NCBI RefSeq assembly: GCF_003989665.1
Contig: NZ_RZIJ01000001.1
Span: 124,001-188,000 of the forward strand
DNA: 64,000 nucleotides
DNA from: Azospirillum doebereinerae
Lineage (GTDB): Bacteria > Pseudomonadota > Alphaproteobacteria > Azospirillales > Azospirillaceae
Reading direction: 5' to 3'
Below the pieces are notes generated by a model that did not search any database, had not been told where the DNA came from, and saw only the letters and a program-made list of their open reading frames with translations. The translations under genes and the position numbers were made by a program. Positions 11,007 to 23,500 of the stretch are shown here, piece by piece; the stretch's first letter is position 1, and each line of letters begins with the position of its first letter.

Positions 11007-11570
11007 GGCGGCGGATAACTCCAGTGCGGCAAAAGTGCCGCGCATCCTACCAGATATCGACGCCAGCCGCCACCACCACACCATGACGTGGGCGCATGGG
11101 ACGTGGGCGGACGCCCCCGTCCGGCCGGAACCGCAAAATGGGCACGGCCGGAGCACCGGGGCCGCCCCTCGGCCCGCCACTACCGATGGGACGTGTCCCT
11201 GCACCCGCACGTCGCGGCGCGCGGCCGGCAGCCGCCCAGACGCTTGAAGGAGCGGAGTCGGTTTTCGCCTCTTCGTTGTCCTTTTCATCAAGCATGTGAG
11301 ACAGCCGCTTGGTTATAGGGGCTGGACATAGTCCAATTGCCGCAACCAACTCTGTCATCGAATCAAAGCTGGAGCTTACTAGACGATCCTTAAAGCGGCG
11401 TGACAGCGGCGGGCCAAACGGCGTTTTCAGCGTTGCCTGATTTGCGCATCCGTCATCAGTTCTGCCGGTTAAAAGCAACTAATTTGCTCATCGCGGAAAT
11501 TATATTGACACCCAAATCACGGTATGCAACTTGATTGCTACGGACAAATGAAAAGCCAGGACACTGTGCA
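11007..11570. other. Divergent intergenic region rpiB/mucR
   Basis: This 564-bp stretch separates the leftward rpiB operon from rightward mucR. The rpiB-proximal half is GC-rich and holds only weak open frames without recognisable content. The mucR-proximal part (about 11320-11570) is distinctly AT-rich, as expected for a promoter and for MucR-type binding. It contains a perfect TTGACA at 11505-11510, though no convincing -10 box at the right spacing, and a small palindrome TGGAC-ATA-GTCCA at 11323-11335. The promoters of both transcripts are probably here. Confidence 0.5.
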
Positions 11571-12014
11571 ATGAGCGACCAGCTTCGCGCCGATGTACCC
11601 GACAACGCGCTGCTGCGGATGACGGCCGACATCGTATCGGCGTATGTCAGCAAGAATGTTTTGCCCGCACAGCAAATCCCCGAGGTGATCAATACGGTAT
11701 ACTCGTCGCTGACCGGACTTAACGGTCAGCCGCGCGAGACCCCGGCGGAGCCGCTGAAGCCTGCCGTGCCGATCCGCAAATCGGTCACGCCCGAATACAT
11801 CGTCTGCCTGGAAGACGGGAAGAAGTTGAAGATGCTGAAACGGCACCTTCGCTCCACCTACAACATGTCGCCGGACGAATACCGGTCGCGTTGGGGCCTT
11901 CCGCCCGATTACCCGATGGTTGCGCCGAACTACGCCGCGCAACGTTCGGAATTTGCCAAGCGCATCGGTCTCGGCCGCAGTTCAGGCCGCCAGACCCGCC
12001 GCAAGGTCGGTTGA
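11571..12014 (+). CDS. MucR/Ros-family transcriptional regulator
   Basis: This 147-residue protein belongs to the Ros/MucR family, global regulators of exopolysaccharide, motility and symbiosis genes in alphaproteobacteria. The conserved core is TPEYIVCLEDGKKLKMLKRH, then MSPDEYRSRWGLPPDYPMVAPNYA and a basic tail. In the zinc-finger region Cys79 is present, Asp82 replaces the second Cys (a known variant), His92 is present, but position 97 is Tyr instead of the final His. The start at 11571 has AGGA nine bases upstream; a TTG 12 codons earlier is less likely. It is followed by a strong terminator. Confidence 0.9.
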   Translation: MSDQLRADVPDNALLRMTADIVSAYVSKNVLPAQQIPEVINTVYSSLTGLNGQPRETPAEPLKPAVPIRKSVTPEYIVCLEDGKKLKMLKRHLRSTYNMSPDEYRSRWGLPPDYPMVAPNYAAQRSEFAKRIGLGRSSGRQTRRKVG

Positions 12015-12033
12015 TCCAGAGATTGTCCGTGCG

Positions 12034-12079
12034 CAACACGGACCGCCCACGCTGGTGCCGGTCCGTGTGCGTGTTTTTT
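12034..12079 (+). terminator. Terminator of the mucR-like gene
   Basis: A hairpin with arms ACACGGACC (12036-12044) and GGTCCGTGT (12060-12068) is followed by GCGTGTTTTTTG. This is a classical Rho-independent terminator 20 bases past the mucR-like stop codon. Confidence 0.8.
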
Positions 12080-12181
12080 GATCGGGCAATACCCTGTTTT
12101 GGTTGAGTCGTCGTTTCCTGGCTGACAACGGGGGGGCCCGGTCCGGACACCCCTCTCCGCCAGCCGTTCCAGGCGCTGCCG

Positions 12182-12562
12182 TCAGTTGCAGCCTTTCCGC
12201 CCCGACAGGCGGCAATTGAAACGCTCCACGTTGCGCGTCAGATCCTGCCCGGTCGCGATGTTCTCGTCGTTCAGGCATTTCAGATACGCCATGGTCTTGT
12301 CGACATACTCCTTCACTTCGAACTGGCATCCGGACATCTTGTCCGCGCTGACGAAAGTGGTGCCGTCGTCCATGCACAGCGGCACGCCGGGCTTGGTGCA
12401 GTTGGGCAAAGGCACGGCGGAAGGCAGTGGCGCCGTTTGCGGATGGCTCGCGGGCGGTTGTTGCGGTCCCGCCGCCACCGCCTGTCCGGCACCGGCCGAG
12501 ACACAGGCCGCGAGAATCGCGGCAACGGCGCCCGAACGCAGAAAAGACGTCACACGAAGCAT
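12182..12562 (-). CDS. Secreted six-cysteine protein of unknown function
   Basis: This 126-residue protein is not recognised. It opens with a basic stretch and a hydrophobic segment ending VSAGAGQAVAA, a good Sec signal peptide (about residues 1-27). A Pro-rich linker follows, then a small domain with six cysteines (in PNC, PLC, SGC, LKC, FNC and KGC contexts), which could form three disulfides in the periplasm. The start at 12562 is chosen because it begins the signal peptide; the frame extends 15 codons further. It is a single leftward gene with no informative neighbour. Confidence 0.6.
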   Translation of the reverse strand: MLRVTSFLRSGAVAAILAACVSAGAGQAVAAGPQQPPASHPQTAPLPSAVPLPNCTKPGVPLCMDDGTTFVSADKMSGCQFEVKEYVDKTMAYLKCLNDENIATGQDLTRNVERFNCRLSGRKGCN

Positions 12563-12794
12563 CTCGGTATCCCCACTTGGGCCGCGTCTTCGATCCGCGG
12601 CCATCATCGCGTCGTTCGATCGTCGAGCGCGTTTCTACAAGCGTTACACCCCCTGCACCAGTGCCAACGGGCACGCATAGGTCTACTGTCTTGGGTGAGC
12701 GGTTCGCTCTAGGACCGGCGGCCAGGCGTAGCGCGTGGTCGTTCGGGCCGGGGTATGCCAGCGCTCACCATCAGCAGAAGCCAGACTTCCAACC

Positions 12795-12824
12795 GCGCCG
12801 CCGGCACCACGCCCGGCGGCGCGC
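12795..12824. terminator. GC-rich hairpin downstream of the small DUF6898-like gene
   Basis: A 10-bp perfect stem GCGCCGCCGG/CCGGCGGCGC with an 8-base loop lies 30 bases past the stop of the leftward gene at 12852. The T-rich side (CTTTCTT) is on the rightward strand, so its efficiency leftward is uncertain. Confidence 0.4.
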
Positions 12825-12851
12825 TTTCTTGGTTTCGGGCCCCAGCCGGAA

Positions 12852-13049
12852 TCAGCGGCCGGGCTTGGCGTCGCGGGTCTGCACGTAGCGCAGCTTGTTG
12901 ACCGCCGTGCGCTTGAGCAGTTCGACGCTGCCGGTGGCCGGGCCGACCACCGACACCTCCACGCCGGTCTTTCCGTCGATGGCGACCACCTTCATGTAGG
13001 TCCCGACGCGATGAAACTCGAACAGCACCTCGCCGTCTGCGCCAGACAT
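12852..13049 (-). CDS. Small conserved protein, probably DUF6898 type
   Basis: This 65-residue protein contains EVLFEFHRVGTYMKVVAIDGKTGVEVSVVGPA, split here as VLFEFHRVG, YMKVVAIDG and VEVSVVGPA. I recall this as a conserved alphaproteobacterial small-protein family (DUF6898), but the family assignment is from memory. It has no signal peptide or membrane helix and looks like a small beta-rich domain. An AGGGG ribosome site lies a few bases before the ATG at 13049. It is transcribed away from the ferritin-like gene at 13226. Confidence 0.6.
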   Translation of the reverse strand: MSGADGEVLFEFHRVGTYMKVVAIDGKTGVEVSVVGPATGSVELLKRTAVNKLRYVQTRDAKPGR

Positions 13050-13225
13050 ACGCCCCTCTCCCGATGATCATCGAAACCGCCGCCGCTCCATCCCCTACCC
13101 GTACGAGACCGGCGGCGGCGTGGAACGCGGACGACGCGCGCCTGTTTGACGGACGCCGTTCCACTCTGCACCGGAACGTCGCCGACATCCAACCGCCAAA
13201 ACATCACCCAGAAGGAAGCGTCATC

Positions 13226-13738
13226 ATGGCCGCCAAGACGATGCAGGATCTTCTGATCGAGGATCTCCGCGACATCTACCACGCCGAAAAGCAGATCGCG
13301 AAGGCGCTGCCCAAGCTGGCCAAGGCTGCCCATTCCGAACAACTCCGCCAAGCCTTCGAACTTCATCTGGAACAGACCAGGGGCCAGATCGACCGGCTGG
13401 AGCAGGTCTTCGACGAGTTGGACACCCGGACGCGCGGCAAGCATTGCGATGCGATGGAAGGCCTGATCAGCGAAGCCCGCGAGATCCTGGAGATGGGCCT
13501 GCTGCCCGAGGTCCAGGACGCCGCCCTGATCGCCGCCGCCCAGAAGGTCGAGCATTACGAGATCGCCAGCTACGGCACGCTCCACGCCTACGCCACCGCC
13601 TGCGGCCTGACCAAGGTCGCCCAGCTTCTGGAGGAAACCCTGAACGAGGAAAAGGACACCGACCAGAAACTCAACAAGCTCGCAATCGGCGACTTGAACA
13701 AGAAAGCCATCGCCGCCGGCAGCCGCAAGGCCGCGTGA
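13226..13738 (+). CDS. YciE/YciF-type ferritin-like protein (DUF892)
   Basis: This 170-residue all-helical protein matches the DUF892 ferritin-like family, associated with general stress responses. Diagnostic parts are LLIEDLRDIYHAEKQIAKALPKLAKAA near the N-terminus (metal-site Glu and His), HCDAMEGLI, and the KVEHYEIASYGTLHAYA helix. The start at 13226 is set by the family N-terminus and by GAAGGAAG upstream; the frame is open for 54 more codons but unlike the family. The C-terminus is Lys/Ala-rich. It is a single gene; co-regulation with other stress genes is not visible. Confidence 0.9.
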   Translation: MAAKTMQDLLIEDLRDIYHAEKQIAKALPKLAKAAHSEQLRQAFELHLEQTRGQIDRLEQVFDELDTRTRGKHCDAMEGLISEAREILEMGLLPEVQDAALIAAAQKVEHYEIASYGTLHAYATACGLTKVAQLLEETLNEEKDTDQKLNKLAIGDLNKKAIAAGSRKAA

Positions 13739-13839
13739 CCTTTTTTCTCCGGGTTTTCCCCAACCGGTGAATTCCTTGAAAGCGCCGCGACGGACCGGTA
13801 CTCTGCTTGCGGAAACCGGTCCTCTCGCGGTGTTTTTTC

Positions 13840-14274
13840 ATGCGCGGCCTTTCGTTCGCCTTTGCCTTGTTTTTCGCCGCGTCCGTGAGTTTGGCGCCAG
13901 CCTTCGTTCCGCCCGCAGCCGCCGCGGAAGGCGGTCCCGGCGGCCCGCCCCCCTCGGTGCGCATCAAGCCGCTGATGGTCCCGGTGGTCAGCCCGCAGGG
14001 CCGCATCGAGAAATACACCCAGATCGAGGTCAACCTGGAGGTGGGCGACGCCCTGCGGCTGGGCGAGGTGCAGGTCGGCATCCCGCGCCTGCACGACGCG
14101 ATCCTGACCGCCGTCTACAAGGGCATCGACGAGGGCTGGGTCGTGCGCGGCAACATCGCCAACATCCCGGCGCTGCGCCGCAAGATCAACGACGCCGCCA
14201 TCGCGCTGTTCGGCAAGGACGTCATCACCCGGATCCTCATCACGCCCATCGCGCGCCAGTCGTCCTTCCAGTAA
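13840..14274 (+). CDS. Secreted FliL-like protein (paralogue 2)
   Basis: This 144-residue protein has a signal peptide (about 1-27) where the paralogue at 2706-3170 has a membrane anchor. The mature domain aligns with that paralogue along its length: VRIKPLMVPVVSP, IEVNLEVGD, RLHDAILTAVYKG, NIPALRRKI and ILITPIARQ. The resemblance to FliL itself is weak. It is followed after 45 bases by an unknown gene and then a DUF488 gene, all rightward. Its function is unknown; a periplasmic binding or scaffold role is an inference. Confidence 0.6.
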   Translation: MRGLSFAFALFFAASVSLAPAFVPPAAAAEGGPGGPPPSVRIKPLMVPVVSPQGRIEKYTQIEVNLEVGDALRLGEVQVGIPRLHDAILTAVYKGIDEGWVVRGNIANIPALRRKINDAAIALFGKDVITRILITPIARQSSFQ

Positions 14275-14319
14275 AGTCGCGGCCGAACCCGCTTCTCGCT
14301 GCCGAGGAAAGGCAAGGCC

Positions 14320-14730
14320 ATGGCCGTGATCTACGTGGCGCGCAGCGCCGCCCTGACGAAATGGGCGTCCGACGTCGGACAGGGCAAGCACACCTACAAA
14401 CTGGGCGTGCTGGACGACGACGCGGCCGTGAAGGCCGCCGTCGAGGACGGCTGGGGCGGTGAGACCGACTGGAAGCTGCTGCATTCCCAGGAGGTCGCCG
14501 ATCTGTCCGAGGAGGATGCCCTGGCCAAGCTCGGCCGGCGCGAGAAGACCATCGACCCGCTCTATTATCCGCGCCTGAAGGGCGCCGTCGGCATCTTCCG
14601 CATCGGCCTGACCAACGTGCAGAACAGCCTGCTGGTCGCCAAGGCGATGACCGCCGACGAACCGCTGGTCGAGGTCAAGGTCAAGCCCAAGGACATCGCC
14701 GAGTACATGATCCGCAACGCGGTGGCGTGA
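14320..14730 (+). CDS. Conserved hypothetical protein
   Basis: This 136-residue soluble protein is not recognised. It has no signal peptide or membrane helix and begins MAVIYVARSAALTKWASDVGQ. It contains several Trp/Tyr residues, an acidic middle, and a C-terminal VEVKVKPKDIAEYMIRNAVA-like helix. Codon use matches the neighbours, so it looks like a real gene. Its stop codon overlaps the start of the DUF488 gene (TGATG), arguing for co-transcription and translational coupling with that gene. Confidence 0.65.
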   Translation: MAVIYVARSAALTKWASDVGQGKHTYKLGVLDDDAAVKAAVEDGWGGETDWKLLHSQEVADLSEEDALAKLGRREKTIDPLYYPRLKGAVGIFRIGLTNVQNSLLVAKAMTADEPLVEVKVKPKDIAEYMIRNAVA

Positions 14731-15230
14731 TGCCCGGTCCGGCACCCGACCCCACCCCGGCCTCCACGGCCCCCCTGTTCACCATCGGTTACGAGCGCGC
14801 CTCGCTCGATTCGGTGATCGCGGCCCTGAAGGCGCAGAACGTGGCGACCGTGCTGGACGTTCGCGAGCTTCCGCTGTCGCGCCGCGCCGGCTTTTCCAAG
14901 AGCCCGCTGTCGGCCGGGCTGGCCGAGGCCGGAATCGGCTACGTCCATTTGAAGGGGCTGGGCACGCCCAAGGAAGGCCGCGTCGCCGCCCGGCTCGGCC
15001 GGATGGACCGCTTCTGGGAGATCGTGGACGAAAAAATGGCGACACCCGAGGCCGAGCACGACCTGGTCCGCGCCGCCGCCCTCGCCGCCCCGGCCCCCGC
15101 CTGCCTGCTCTGCTTCGAGGCCGAGCCGCATGTCTGCCACCGCCTGCGCGTGGCCGAGGCCCTGAGTGGGCGCTTCGGCTTCACCGTGCGGCATCTGCGC
15201 GCGCTTCCGCCCGGCGCCGCGTCCTTCTGA
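14730..15230 (+). CDS. DUF488 family protein
   Basis: This 166-residue protein shows the DUF488 hallmarks: FTIGYERASLDSVIAAL near the start, VLDVRELPLSRRAGFSK, VHLKGLGTPKE, and a CLLCFEAEPHVCHRLRVAE segment with clustered Cys and His. The biochemical role of the family is not established. The start ATG at 14730 overlaps the upstream stop codon. It is followed 28 bases later by a GNAT gene. Confidence 0.85.
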   Translation: MPGPAPDPTPASTAPLFTIGYERASLDSVIAALKAQNVATVLDVRELPLSRRAGFSKSPLSAGLAEAGIGYVHLKGLGTPKEGRVAARLGRMDRFWEIVDEKMATPEAEHDLVRAAALAAPAPACLLCFEAEPHVCHRLRVAEALSGRFGFTVRHLRALPPGAASF

Positions 15231-15258
15231 TTTTTTCCATCCCGAACGAGCCTGTCCC

Positions 15259-15705
15259 ATGCCGATCCGCACCGTCCGTTTCGATGAGCTGACCACCCGC
15301 GAGTTGTATGATCTGCTCTGGATGCGGCAGAGCGTGCTGGTGGTCGAGCAGGCGTCGCCCTACCCCGACCTCGACGGCCGCGATCCGGACGCGCTGCACC
15401 TGATCGCCACGCGCTCCGGCGATCCGGCGCCGGTCGGCTGCGCCCGCTGTTTTGGCCCCGGCGCGGATGGAACGACCGCGTTCGGCCGGCTGGTGGTGCA
15501 TCCCTCCGAACGCAAGACCGGGCTCGGCCGCGAACTGGTCGCCGCGTCGCTGGCCCATCTGGCCGAGCGCTGGCCCGGCCACGACGTGGTCATCGGCGCG
15601 CAGCTCTACCTGGAGCGCTTTTACGGAAGCTTCGGCTTCCGCCGGACCAGCGAGGTCTACGACGACGGCGGCATCCCGCACATCGAGATGCGGCTGAACC
15701 GCTGA
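15259..15705 (+). CDS. ElaA-like GNAT N-acetyltransferase
   Basis: This 148-residue GNAT-fold protein resembles ElaA: it begins with FDELTTRELYDLLWMRQSVLVVEQ and has YPDLDGRDPDALHL. The acetyl-CoA loop appears in FGRLVVHPSERKTGLGRELV, where RKTGLG is the Q/RxxGxG/A motif. The C-terminus has ERFYGSFGFRRTSEVYDDGGIPH. The substrate is unknown. It ends 19 bases from the convergent mtnP gene. Confidence 0.88.
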   Translation: MPIRTVRFDELTTRELYDLLWMRQSVLVVEQASPYPDLDGRDPDALHLIATRSGDPAPVGCARCFGPGADGTTAFGRLVVHPSERKTGLGRELVAASLAHLAERWPGHDVVIGAQLYLERFYGSFGFRRTSEVYDDGGIPHIEMRLNR

Positions 15706-15724
15706 GGCCCGGCCGCCCCTCGCC

Positions 15725-16612
<888 letters not shown>

Positions 16613-16691
16613 GCCCGCCACGCCTCCGTTGAAAGCCCCGTTGAAAACCGGCCGCAGTATTCCGGCAAGGCCCCGGCAAAGGCAACAGGCC

Positions 16692-17333
16692 TCACCGGCG
16701 GCGCAGCAGCGCGGCCAACGCCACCCCGGCCAGCAAGCCGCCGACATGGGCGCCCCAGCCGACCTCGGCCAGCGGCGAATCGGCGGCGGGCGGCAACGCC
16801 ACCATAGCGATGTTGAGCGCGGCGAACAGCGCCGCCGCCGTCAGCAGCGGCAGGCGCAACCAGCGGAACAGCGGCCAGCGCGCGGGCGGACGCAGCCACA
16901 GCGCCGCCCCCATCAGCGCGCAGATCGCCCCGCTCGCCCCGATCAGCGGCGCCATGCGGTCGACGGCCAGCGCCCCCTCGGTCAGCGCCCCCGCGACGGT
17001 TCCGGCGACGAACAGCAGCGCATAACGTCCGTGGCCGAGCATCCGCTCCATCGCGTCGCCCAGCGGCCAGAGAACCGCCATGTTGGTGACCAGATGCACC
17101 ACGTCGCCGTGGATCAGCACATGCCCGAACAACCCCCGCCACAGGGCGGCGGTCGGCAGCGGCCCGGCCAGATCGACGGTCCCGAAGAAATAGGCCGGCA
17201 CGAAGGCGAAGGATTCCGGCGGCAGTTGCAGGACGAAGGCGAAGACGCAGGCCAACACCACCGCGCGATTCACATAGGCCGGAGCGCCGGACGCCGCCGT
17301 CCGTTTCCCGCCCTCACCCAGCGCGAGCGCCAT
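16692..17333 (-). CDS. Rhomboid-family intramembrane serine protease
   Basis: This 213-residue protein has about six hydrophobic helices and the rhomboid catalytic set: GASG with Ser near residue 134, the partner His in WGAHVGG near 196, and the conserved His and Asn in HVLIHGDVVHLVTNM (about 71-85). It should cleave membrane-spanning substrates in the inner membrane; the targets are unknown. The start at 17333 is chosen because upstream codons lack a membrane-protein character. Length is typical of the minimal six-helix rhomboids. Confidence 0.9.
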   Translation of the reverse strand: MALALGEGGKRTAASGAPAYVNRAVVLACVFAFVLQLPPESFAFVPAYFFGTVDLAGPLPTAALWRGLFGHVLIHGDVVHLVTNMAVLWPLGDAMERMLGHGRYALLFVAGTVAGALTEGALAVDRMAPLIGASGAICALMGAALWLRPPARWPLFRWLRLPLLTAAALFAALNIAMVALPPAADSPLAEVGWGAHVGGLLAGVALAALLRRR

Positions 17334-17542
17334 GCCCCGCCCTCCCGCGTCGATCCGTCTCACCCCAATGTGGGGGATCCCGGCGCGGAAATCAGCCTTC
17401 GGGACGATCCCGATGCGGCTCCCTATGCCGCTCGTACGGATTGGAGCGTCGGGCAACGGCTGGCACACTGGTCCTACCAATCGGCGAAACACCGGCCCGA
17501 CACGCAACGAGGGGCCGCAACCGGACTGGGGGAGAAACGATC

Positions 17543-18358
17543 ATGACCGAACAGACGAACGGCGCCGACGCCGCAACGACCGCCGTGACGACGGTGGAGC
17601 GCCAGGGCCGCGTAATGGTGCTGACCATGACCGACCCCGCGACCCGCAACGCGCTGAGCGTGCCGATGATGGCGCGCGCCCGCGACGCGTTGGACGAGGC
17701 GGCGCACGACCACGGAATCGGCGCCATCGTGCTGACCGGGGCCGGCGGGGCCTTCAGCTCGGGCGGGCACCTGACCAACCTGTACCACCACGGCAGCAAG
17801 TCGCGCTCGGAGAACCGCGACGGCATCGAGCGCTTCCACGGCTGGGTGCGGGCGATGCGCGAATGCCCCAAACCGATCGTCGCCGCCGTCGAGGGTCCGG
17901 CGGCCGGGGCGGGATTCTCGCTGGCGCTGGCCTGCGACCTGATCGTCGCGGCGGAGGACGCCCGTTTCCTGACCGCCTACGTGAAGGTCGGCCTGACCTC
18001 CGACGGTGGCGCCTCGGCCTCGCTGGCCCGCGCGCTGCCGCCGCAGCTCTACGCCGAGCTGATGCTGACCGGCGGGCCGGTCGAGGCCGCGCGCCTGCAC
18101 GCGGCCGGCGTGGTCAACCGCGTCACCGCCCCCGGCCGCGCGCTGGCCGAGGCCGTCGCCTGGGCCGAGACCATTGCCGAGGGGCCGGCCGGTGCGATGG
18201 GGCGTGCGAAGAAGCTGATGGAACTGGCCTATGGCAGCTTCGCCACCCAACTCGCCCGCGAAAGCGACCTGTTCGTCGAGGCACTGCACCACGGCGAGGC
18301 CAAGGAGGGCATCACCGCCTTCTTCGACAAGCGCCCGCCGGTGTTCCACAAACGGTAA
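17543..18358 (+). CDS. Enoyl-CoA hydratase/isomerase (crotonase) family protein
   Basis: This 271-residue protein has a crotonase fold. The oxyanion-hole segments are AFSSGGHL (about 78-85) and GPAAGAGFSLALACDLI (about 118-134). At the second catalytic position the sequence is VGLTSDGGASASL, with Asp where hydratases usually have Glu. That pattern resembles PaaG-like isomerases more than classical hydratases. The exact acyl-CoA substrate cannot be told. The start at 17543 follows a GGGGGAGAAACG ribosome site. It converges on the dienelactone hydrolase gene. Confidence 0.88.
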   Translation: MTEQTNGADAATTAVTTVERQGRVMVLTMTDPATRNALSVPMMARARDALDEAAHDHGIGAIVLTGAGGAFSSGGHLTNLYHHGSKSRSENRDGIERFHGWVRAMRECPKPIVAAVEGPAAGAGFSLALACDLIVAAEDARFLTAYVKVGLTSDGGASASLARALPPQLYAELMLTGGPVEAARLHAAGVVNRVTAPGRALAEAVAWAETIAEGPAGAMGRAKKLMELAYGSFATQLARESDLFVEALHHGEAKEGITAFFDKRPPVFHKR

Positions 18359-18405
18359 CCGCGGCCAAGCGGTGGAGCCAGGACAGGGACTGGCTCCGCC
18401 CGCTT

Positions 18406-19290
18406 TCAGGCGACGCCGTTCATCCTGAACCACTCCTGCATGCGGCGCCAGCCGTCCTGCGCGGCGGAGGGGTTGTAGGAGGGGCGGTAGTCGGCGTTGA
18501 AGCCATGCTCGACGTCGTTGTAGACGACGATCTCGGACTTCGAGCCCCGGATCTCCCGGCGCATCGCGTCGATGTCGCTTGCGGGGATGAAACCGTCCTT
18601 GGCGGCGTAGAGCCCGAGCACCGGGGGCTTGACCCGCTTGGCGACGGAAATCGCCGACGTCCCCTTGGGGTTCCAGGGCGGCGTGTTGAGCAGCCCGTAC
18701 CACGATACGCCGGCCTTCACTGCCGGGTTGTGCGCCGCGTACAGCCACACAATGCGCCCGCCCCAGCAGAAGCCATTGATGCCGAGCCGCGACACGTCCG
18801 CCTTGCCGGTGCCGCGCGCGTAGGCGACGGCGGCGTCGAGGTCGCCGTTGACCTGCTCGTCGGAGACCTTCGACACCACTTGGGCGAAGATCTCGTTGAC
18901 GCTCTGCAGCTTCGACACATCGCCCTGGCGCGCGTAAAGCTCCGGCGCGATGGCGTAATAGCCGAGCTTGGCGATGCGGCGGCAGACATCCTTGATGTGT
19001 TCGTGGACGCCGAAGATCTCCTGCACCACGAGGATCGTCGGGAACGGCCCGCCGGCCGCCGGGTAAGCCCGGTAGGCCGGGATCGTGCCGCCCGGCACCG
19101 GCATCTGCACCTCGCCGGCCACCAGCCCCTCGTCGCTGGTGTGGATGGCCTGCGCCATCACCGGGCTGGCGGCGACGGCGAAGCCGACGGCCAGACTGGT
19201 CACCAGAAAATTCCGGCGGTTGAGGTCGGAGGCTTCCTCTTCGGTGCCGGCGATCATCGCCGGGCGTGCGTCGAATTCGATGCGGTCCAT
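18406..19290 (-). CDS. Dienelactone hydrolase family protein, Tat-exported
   Basis: This 294-residue alpha/beta hydrolase has the DLH catalytic triad: Cys in GFCWGGR (about residue 175), Asp in AAKDGF (232) and His in VEHGF (262). The N-terminus carries a twin-arginine signal, [14 protein letters not shown] (about 22-35), followed by a hydrophobic stretch and AQA, so it is probably exported folded to the periplasm. DLH relatives act on dienelactones or other esters; the substrate is not known. An alternative ATG lies nine codons upstream. Confidence 0.9.
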   Translation of the reverse strand: MDRIEFDARPAMIAGTEEEASDLNRRNFLVTSLAVGFAVAASPVMAQAIHTSDEGLVAGEVQMPVPGGTIPAYRAYPAAGGPFPTILVVQEIFGVHEHIKDVCRRIAKLGYYAIAPELYARQGDVSKLQSVNEIFAQVVSKVSDEQVNGDLDAAVAYARGTGKADVSRLGINGFCWGGRIVWLYAAHNPAVKAGVSWYGLLNTPPWNPKGTSAISVAKRVKPPVLGLYAAKDGFIPASDIDAMRREIRGSKSEIVVYNDVEHGFNADYRPSYNPSAAQDGWRRMQEWFRMNGVA

Positions 19291-19383
19291 TCGCGTTCCC
19301 TGTCCCTGGTGGCTCATGTGCGGTGGGCACGGTCCATACGTGACGATGCACCCAACGGATTGCGACCAAATCGTACTATCTTT

Positions 19384-19404
19384 TTTGCCGGCTCTGCCGG
19401 CAAA
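19384..19404. promoter_or_regulatory. Perfect palindrome in the DLH/dprA divergent spacer
   Basis: Two 9-bp arms, TTTGCCGGC and GCCGGCAAA, surround TCT, directly after a run of T residues and a TACTAT sequence. It lies between two divergent genes and could be an operator; it lacks the trailing U tract needed for a terminator in either direction. Confidence 0.35.
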
Positions 19405-19494
19405 GTCGGCCGTTTTCTGCGTGGAAAGGGTGTCGTCCTCTTCCTGCGATTGTGTGTTGAAAGCGGCGCGATATGGGTTGTAAAACCATGCGCC

Positions 19495-20616
19495 ATGACA
19501 CAACCGCGCCGCACCCTCTCCGACGCCGAACGGCTCGACTGGCTTCGTCTGATCCGGACGGAGAATGTCGGACCGATCACCTTCCATCGCCTGCTCGAGC
19601 AGTACGGCAGCGCCAAGGCCGCGCTCGACCGGCTGCCGGACCTCGCCAAGCGCGGCGGACGGGTCAAGCCGCTCCGCGTCGCCTCCAAGGCCGAGGCGGA
19701 GCGCGAATCCGACGCCAACCGCAAGCTCGGCGCCCGGCTGCTGTGCGCCTGTGAACCCGACTACCCCGAAGCGCTGGCCGCCGTGGACGACGCGCCGCCG
19801 GTCGTTTCGGTGCTGGGCCACGCGCATCTGCTGCGAAAGCGCACCGTCGCCCTGGTGGGGGCGCGGAACGCCTCGTTGAACGGCAAGAAATTCGCCGAAT
19901 CGCTGGCCCGCGACCTGAGCGCCGCCGGGCTGCTGGTCGCCTCGGGCCTCGCGCGCGGCATCGACACCGCCGCCCACACCGGCGCGCTCGCCACCGGCAC
20001 CGCCGCCGTGGTGGCCGGCGGCATCGACGTGGTCTACCCGCCGGAGAACGAGCGGCTCTACCGCGACATCGTGGCGCAGGGCGTGGTCGTGGCGGAAAGC
20101 CCGGTCGGGACCCAGCCGCAGGCCCGCCATTTCCCGCGCCGCAACCGGCTGATCTCCGGCCTGTCGCTGGGCATCGTCGTGGTGGAGGCGGCGCTGCGCT
20201 CGGGCTCGCTGATCACCGCCCGCATGGCGCTGGAGCAGGGGCGCGAGGTGATGGCGGTGCCGGGCTCGCCGCTCGACCCGCGCTGCCAGGGGACCAACAA
20301 CCTGATCCGCCAGGGGGCCGCCCTGATCGAGAGCGCCGAGGACGTGCTGCGCGCGCTGGAGACCCTGCGCCCGCCCAGCTTGGCGGAGCGGCAGCGCGAC
20401 CTGTTCTCGGCACCCAAGCCCGTCGAGCCCGACGAATCCGAGCTTGCCCGTGCGCGCGCCGTGGTCCTGGAAAACCTCGGCCCCTCCCCCGTCACCATTG
20501 ACGAACTCGTTCGCGGGTGCCAATTGTCCGCTCCGGTGGTGCTGACCGTGGTTCTGGAACTTGAGCTTGCCGGCCGAGTCCAGCGTCAGCCCGGTCATCA
20601 GGTGTCTCTCGCCTGA
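19495..20616 (+). CDS. dprA: DNA-processing protein DprA
   Basis: DprA binds incoming single-stranded DNA and loads RecA during natural transformation, and is also widespread in non-competent bacteria. The 373 residues have an N-terminal helical region ([21 protein letters not shown]), the Rossmann-like core with [10 protein letters not shown] and [27 protein letters not shown], and [18 protein letters not shown]-terminal winged-helix domain (about 310-373) is present, as in Gram-negative DprA. The start ATG at 19495 gives [16 protein letters not shown]. It is 46 bases upstream of topA, a very common pairing. Confidence 0.95.
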   Translation: MTQPRRTLSDAERLDWLRLIRTENVGPITFHRLLEQYGSAKAALDRLPDLAKRGGRVKPLRVASKAEAERESDANRKLGARLLCACEPDYPEALAAVDDAPPVVSVLGHAHLLRKRTVALVGARNASLNGKKFAESLARDLSAAGLLVASGLARGIDTAAHTGALATGTAAVVAGGIDVVYPPENERLYRDIVAQGVVVAESPVGTQPQARHFPRRNRLISGLSLGIVVVEAALRSGSLITARMALEQGREVMAVPGSPLDPRCQGTNNLIRQGAALIESAEDVLRALETLRPPSLAERQRDLFSAPKPVEPDESELARARAVVLENLGPSPVTIDELVRGCQLSAPVVLTVVLELELAGRVQRQPGHQVSLA

Positions 20617-20662
20617 TCGGCACCCGCCGGGTTCTGGGTAGGCACACGCGAAGGGCAATCTC

Positions 20663-23485
<2,823 letters not shown>

Positions 23486-23500
23486 GGCGCCGGCAGCGGT

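Noticed and set aside
11047..11478. A 143-codon minus-strand frame upstream of rpiB
   Set aside because: It has Arg/Pro/Gly-rich composition in its second half, no ribosome site or family resemblance, and occupies the expected promoter region.
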